This document shows positions 57,551 to 64,000 of a stretch of DNA of 64,000 bases, one piece after another. The stretch spans positions 4,729,214-4,793,213 of the forward strand of contig OY848924.1 in NCBI GenBank assembly GCA_963693285.1, written 5' to 3'. Position 1 is the first letter of the stretch. Every line of letters starts with the position of its first letter. The notes beneath the pieces were generated by a model. That model was given only the letters and a program-made list of their open reading frames with translations, was not told the DNA's origin and made no database searches. Origin of the DNA: Xestospongia muta. Lineage: Eukaryota; Porifera; Demospongiae; Haplosclerida; Petrosiidae. The position numbers and the translations under genes were made by a program.

Positions 57551-60500
57551 ACCAAATTGACTTGCTAAAGAAGATTTGCTATTTTTTTCAGAACAAACTG
57601 ACAAGACTTTAAGGAAATTGGTACTAAAATGATAAGTCAACTGTAGAGTGTAAGTTGAAAATATTACGTGAACACATATAACATCTATAATGTTTAAAAT
57701 AATTTTAAATAATTAAATTTATTATAATTGGTTGGTTGTGTATTGATTTAATAACTAAATAAAATGTACTATAAATAGCTGGTATATGCTTTCTTTATTA
57801 AATGAATTAACTGATCACAATCTTGTAATTAAACTAACAATCCTAGTGTATTATTATATATAATAACACTCAAGAGACAAAGACTATATAAATAACAAAC
57901 TCTTTAATGTGTAATAAGTTGTAATAACTACATGTTCTTTTCTATTGTAGGTTACATATTCTTTGGATATAATCCTCCCTTCACAGTTTGTTGCGTTTGT
58001 TGCTATCTAACACTTTATTTCGTAGACTATAACAGTGTTTGTTACTTAAATTATTAGTTTATTATATTTTATTATATTTGTCTTGTAGATTTCCCTCCAT
58101 TTTTATATTTTGATGTAATCTATATAGTGATGCATATTACAATTCATGAGTTTAATGTTTAGACATTGCTACATCTTAAATTTCATATATTTCTTTTAAG
58201 AAACTTTTAAATTGTCAAAGAGTACATATACTTTAAATCTCTAACCACGCACAGGTAACAGGGAAGTTGTAATGTATAAAGTAACAATGTCATAACATCA
58301 AACATCTTCCATGAACATAACTTAACACAGTTGTTTTCATCTTTATCTTTCTTACTTTTGCTATAAATGACATAATCATGAAAGAAACTTTGTGTGAGTG
58401 CATATGTTAATAATATGCAAATAATGCATAACATTATGTTACATATATATATACATTATATAATTTACAGTGGAATGCAAAGAATGGTATCCTTTATATT
58501 CATGGAATTTCTTGTTTACTACTTGCAGTCTCCTGAACGTTAACAGCTAGTGCTCTCGTTTATACAATAATACAATCCATCAACATTACATCAGAGGTTG
58601 AATTTATAAATTAAACAAGGTATAACTCAAAAATATTATTTTGGTTACTAGTGGTCATGGACCCTCAATTGCCTTGGTGACTGGCAGGGTATTGAAATAA
58701 AGGATATAAATTTCAACTTGTCAATGTTACACCTTTTCCTATATGTTAATTTTTAGAATTTCCTATATTAAATGAGAAGACGTATGTTAGTATAGGCTAT
58801 AAAAGTACACTGATATCAATGAATTGGCTGGATTTAATTCTTAAACTTCTAGATTCTTAGTATACAAAGTGGGTATAGCATCATTACATTCAAATCTCAA
58901 GTTTATTAAAGACATCATTCTAAAGTGTCTTACCTTAGAGTACTGTCTATAGTAGCAGTATATCAGCTTATAATGGAGGTATGGGATGTTTGGCATTCTT
59001 ATCAACTACTATATTCAATGTAACCCTCACCTACACACATGTTGATAGCTAGAATTGTTTTTATGCTTATATATTGATTATTATTATCATATTATGAATG
59101 AATAATTACCTTTTCTGATTGTAATTATGTGCCTCAATTCATTGTTAAGTATATTAATCATGATCATTGTTAGCTATTTACTTAATAATATTGATTATTG
59201 TCTGTTACTATACTTTTCATTTAATTGTAGCACAGCTTTCTAAATTAAACTTTATAATTGTACTTGTGGTTATACTAAACTAATCGTGAGTTGTGTATCA
59301 TATACTAATTCATTCTAATCAAAGTTAGTCAACACTATATTCCACTTTGTAGTTTGATAGTTACTCTCCAAGATGATCTGATCACATTCTCTGATACTGT
59401 TACCCTGTAAGTTTAATATGTTGTACGTGCAATAATAATCACTTCTCTTTATAATTATTATATTATAATATTACTGGTGATCTACTACATCATGTATACA
59501 TATAAACACTATACATACACTTGTGAATTATATATAAACTGTCACAAAGTAAATATTATTATTTATTTTACATATAGAAGGATGATGTGGACATATGGCA
59601 TAAGGAACCACTAACTACTGGTAAGTTGTACCTCATAATAAATGTTAATATTGTGTATATTAATAATCTTTTAGCCATGTATATTGGAGACAACTGTTCT
59701 TTTGATGATGAATAGGTACTACTATAATAATGGAATGCTTGTTGCCTGAGCTCTTTCAGACTCACTAACATCTTGTAAGTGATATGTAACATTTAATAAT
59801 AGTGGATGTTATTAATAGTTTATCTATGATGTGATGAGAAATAATGATATTCTCTGATAACTGTTGTGCAATAATTAACATTTCTTTAACTATCACTATA
59901 GTAATGTTGTTATCCATTACTATAATAAAGTATTATTTATTACTGAAGATCTGATAGGATGTTTTTTGCCACAAAGATGTGGACAGAAACAAAGATGTAA
60001 TGCCTACAAAACAGAGAGTTATTAATTTGGTCATAGTAACTGTAATCGCAATATGTATGCATGTATTAACTATAAAGCCTTGTTTTTAGCTTTTAAGGAG
60101 CTTTCTAGCTTTGAGTTGGTGCACACGTGAATAATCTACAGTTTAGTTTACATGTTTAGAATATGGAATGAGCCTTTAAGTACATGTGTACTGCATTATG
60201 ATTTAGCAGTTTCTTAATAGCACATAGTAAGTCTGTTGTATGTACTGAGTGAGTGAATCTTAACTTCTGAAACTGCTCTATATAGCATGTACAAGAGTGC
60301 CTTGTCAATATATTGTTTTAAAGTTAATTAGCTAAGAGCTAGTCGGATGCATATAGTACAAATATATCCTCCCTCTCTAGGAGTCTTATGAGTAATTTTG
60401 TAACAGCTACATCTTATCTTGTAATCACCTACTGTTAGTAATGTAGTTATGTATCATTAGTAGTCACATCTTATACAAGTACATGTACTTCTGATGCAAA

Positions 60501-62640
60501 TTATTTTCCCTATGACTTCTGTATGTATATGACATATCTACTAACTAGTATATCCCCTACTACCTATGTCTTGTATATATCCTATATTATGTTACGATAC
60601 AGATAATAATAAACGTTTGTACTTGTCTTTAACACCTTTTAAAGTTTATTCAGCTCTCATATATATCTGTTAAGTTGTTGTGTTTTTAATGTAATACTGT
60701 CATAACATTCACTGTGTTCCCTAATGTACAGAGTATTGTATTCCTATCCACTATTCTGTATGTAACCTTTTTTCTTCTCTTTCCTAATGTGACCCTTCTT
60801 CTCATTGTATCAATACATAATACCCTCTGGTATGTTCACTTCTAATTCTCATACACTGTTCCTTAACATCATGTTTTTCTTGACTCTTCCAGTGTAGAAT
60901 CCACACATCCACTCTCTTTTTATGTACTTTTGTAGCCATTCTTTACTGTGTTCTTATGTAACAATTGTTACCTTATATTGTGTCCTATTATAACATCGTA
61001 TTGTTAACCTGCTGTACCCTAATGTCAGTGAAATCACAATTTTGCCCTATACTATTTCTTAAAAGTAAAATTCCCAATTTACCCTAATGTCTTCTAATAT
61101 AATATCCCAATGTTACCTGATACTGTGTTATAATGTAATATCCCAACATTACATTGTAATGTGCCCTAATGTAACCAATGTTACCCTATACTGTATCCTA
61201 ATGTAACAAATGTTACCCTTTAATGCATTCTAATGTAGCATCCCATTGTTGTCCTATACTATGTCCAAAAGTAACGTCCCAATGTTACAATACACTATTA
61301 TTATATGATATACACCAGAATGAGAATATCTTATTTTGTGATGCTCAAATTTCTTACATAGTAATACCTCCTTTGGTGCAAACCTTTCATGAGATGGTAA
61401 ACAAGGGTTCATTCTCTGATATTAAAAAGTTTTTACAAGTCATCTTACCATGTATCCATAATATTAAAGAACTACCAGGAATTAATTGAACAGTTGTTCG
61501 CTAAAAGCAAACGCGAATATTTTGGTCAAATTATGTTGTCTGACAGTCCTCAACAACAATTGAAGAAATAACGAAAGCTTTAGATACAATGTTGGTGATT
61601 GAAGACAATTCTATCTTAATACCATCCCAACTGTTATATTTAGTTGAGAGTCTCTACGTCAAAGCTTTACATAGCCTGCCACGCAACACATGCGATCTGA
61701 TAATGCAAATGACATTAATGATTCACCACAAACAGGAAAAATGTCTTGATAATCTATGAATGAGCACATCATTGTAAACAGTCTACATGATGTTTAAAGA
61801 CTATCTGCATACATTCATATCAAGACCATAAGACACCTTCTCACTAAATTAATACAAAAGAATGAAGTCATCATCTAAGTAAGGGATATACTGCTAATCC
61901 TTCTCATTGTTGATGTTCACATCTGCTATCAATTCAATATATAACTATACTATTATTACCATTGTCGTATTCAAGTATAAAATGTACAGGCTTTGACCTG
62001 TGATTAGAAAGATGATAATTTTCAACAGTAACCATACAAGTACATACACTTTAGACTACTATTTTAAGACTATATGACTATCAGCCAGTAGTAATATTTT
62101 CTGATAGGGATTCATTCATTAAAACTGCTTTTTGTTTGTTCTTAAGGTAAACTTGTTGAATAGCTATATAGAACTAATGTTTTGTATACGTACATTTAGC
62201 AATTTTGCATCCAATCTTTTTCATAATGATAAACAGTTGTTAGTGCAACTTTTTGATTGTTGTTATAGTGCTCATTGCTCATAAAAATTTCAAATATTCA
62301 CTAGTTTCTAATACTAGATGGACAGTTCATTGTCAGTATAAACATATGTTCTGTGTATGTGTAAAATAACTGTGGTCCTTTCTACTGGTTGTAGTTGCTA
62401 ATCTACTTGTACAAAGAAATGAAAATGACTGTTCTTGAAAGAGATAAAGTTGATAAAGTAATTTGTCTCTCTATATAGGAGAAGGATGTGGTTATCGAAG
62501 AAAAATTAATATCTTATTTGTCATGAGCAGACAACATTAATGTAAAAATTACATAACTAAGTTATTATTATTGTTGTCAGTCATAATTAGTATTTATTAA
62601 CATCTTGTAAATTCTTATATTTATTATAATAGTTGTTTTG
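57551..62640. other. AT-rich, gene-poor stretch
   Basis: No ORF above ~90 codons and none recognisable; frequent TA-rich runs. Apart from the degenerate repeats near 61 kb it looks like ordinary intergenic DNA upstream of the IGBP1-like gene. Confidence 0.6.
60940..61290. repeat. Degenerate minisatellite (CCTAATGTAAC / CCCAATGTTACCCTATACTGT)
   Basis: A unit of about 35-45 bp built from the words CCTAATGTAAC, CCCAATGTTAC and CCTATACTGT recurs about eight times with many substitutions; weaker copies may start near 60690. A 88-codon ORF at 61223-61489 starts within it and is not convincing. Confidence 0.65.
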
Positions 62641-62718
62641 TACATACACGTGTACACCCCCTGCCAGTATGCTATATTTAACCCCGAAAATTAAAAGGTT
62701 AAAAATTGACTTTGACTC

Positions 62719-63749
62719 ATGGCGGCGAAGAATGATATGGTTACTGAACCTGGTGATCTCACTCTCTCTGAGCTGTTTACCTCAGGCTGGGATATACAGA
62801 AAAGAATAGAGTCTGGAGACTTAGTTGGTACAAATGAACACTTTAAGGTAAGTGTGGTATAAACAATAATGAACAACAAAACTAGTCTCAAATTATTCTG
62901 AGATAACTAGTTTGTTACGCTAATCACACATACTGATAGACAAATCAGTTCAGCTATTTACTTTAGATAGATTATAATGAACTGGTATATCAGTTTGTCT
63001 GGTGTTGCTGCCCTTCGCTTGGAGAGGAAGGGTCAGGTAGCACACATTTAGCAAACCTATTCTGCTGGAATGTAATTAGTGATCAGTACATCATCTACTG
63101 CCCAAAGATGTGGGTGTGACATGTAGACTTCCATCATTAAATTCATTATTCTTATCCTCATTGCTTCTAGCAGTGATACTTATTTTCAGGTGTTTTGTCC
63201 AAACTCACAGACTAACTTGCTGTTATCTTAGCAGTAGTTAAGCACTTATTTTAACACTTTATTTGGTAGCCATAACTGTTTGTGGTATCATTTAATTATA
63301 TTCATAATAAAAGAATGTGCTAAATAACTGCTACAGCATATAGTGTAACAAAATGAGTTTGATATATGCATGTTACCAGATCCTTCCTCTCTAAACAAAG
63401 GGCAGTAATGCCGGACTATATATCAGTGTGTGTGTTTAGTCTTAGTAATTATGATATTGTGTCGTTGACAGGAAGCAAGGTTATTAATCATTATAAAGAT
63501 AGCATTATAACCTTTGTTAACTTCTCCCTGAATACACTTCATGATAATAAAGTAGTTTGTTAAACCATTCATATTCTAACAAGGGGCTGATCAGTTATAT
63601 TTATTTAAAGCTTTGTTATACTGTGTATTTCTTCAGTCTACAGTACAAAATGGTATAGAGCAATTAGAAGAGGCTCATAGACTTGTGAATGAATTAAGTT
63701 TATTTAGCAGTAATGAGGAACTTGATGAATTAGCTACTGCTGATTTAAA
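62719..63749 (+). CDS. IGBP1: IGBP1 / alpha4 (TAP42 family) gene, first two exons
   Basis: Exon 1 (62719-62847) starts ATGGCGGCGAAG and ends at a GTAAGT donor; exon 2 (63637-63749) follows TTTCTTCAG and ends at GTAAGT. They encode LTLSELFTSGWDIQKRIES and then IEQLEEAHRLVNELSLFSSN followed by EELDELATADL, matching the N-terminus of IGBP1/alpha4, whose human form has LPELFETG..., LDLFSRNEDLEEIASTDLKY at the same places. In animals and yeast this protein binds and stabilises the catalytic subunits of PP2A-type phosphatases and works with TOR signalling in the cytoplasm. Intron 1 is 789 bp, phase 0; exon 2 ends in phase 2, and intron 2 starts with a long TC repeat. The rest lies beyond the window. 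It is the only clear host gene here. Confidence 0.88.
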
Positions 63750-63775
63750 GTAAGTTTGTTTGTATTTTTCACTGA

Positions 63776-63973
<198 letters not shown>

Positions 63974-64000
63974 TAATACCACATAGATATATGATACTTC

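Overview
The window is nuclear DNA of an invertebrate animal. It is AT-rich, has short GT-AG introns and animal-type transposons, and contains the start of one conserved eukaryotic gene at the right end: an IGBP1/alpha4/TAP42-like gene on the + strand (exons at 62719-62847 and 63637-63749). Its overall character, including transposon-linked protein families I associate with sponges and cnidarians, suggests an early-branching metazoan, perhaps a sponge; that placement is inference. I see no rRNA, tRNA or CRISPR array, and no prokaryotic gene organisation.

Almost everything from 1 to 57 kb is a pile of nested, mostly decayed mobile elements. Left to right: a partial transposase-like gene running off the left edge; an array of diverged ~1.35-kb repeats (1.5-6.5 kb) with a pogo/Tigger element between units (2902-4654, TA duplications); a region of small unassigned ORFs; an internally deleted BED-finger hAT element (8763-10234, 8-bp duplications); a ZMYM1-like hAT gene (10.4-16.15 kb) split by a complete SWIM-finger MULE (11907-15270, ~80-bp inverted repeats, 9-bp duplications); a long decayed DDE-like gene of an unassigned family (17.3-20.65 kb) lying between two pieces of a ZBED-type hAT; and an EnSpm-like two-gene module (22.4-25.4 kb) that itself carries a TA-flanked insertion and a 178-bp MITE.

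From 25.4 kb the order continues with a Gypsy element (A, minus strand), a second Tigger, an AT satellite, an EnSpm fragment, a Gypsy element (B, plus strand) whose integrase lies before its reverse transcriptase, a SAP-domain gene of unknown role (39.5-43.1 kb) split by a small hAT, a ZMYM1-like hAT (45-47.1 kb), a second EnSpm-like module (47.3-48.5 kb), and a third, complete one with terminal inverted repeats (48613-53426). The third module is inserted into the 3' LTR of a third Gypsy element (C), which is itself inserted into the second module. From 56.8 to 62.7 kb the DNA is AT-rich and nearly gene-free.

The most interesting item is the EnSpm-like module, seen three times. A C2H2 zinc finger (fused, in the fullest copy, to an EnSpm-type transposase) is encoded on one strand, and head-to-head with it, on the other strand, is a multi-exon gene resembling SAMD3-like proteins. 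In the third copy the SAM-domain gene still reads through seven exons with consensus splice sites (about 500 codons), while its transposase neighbour is deleted and frameshifted.
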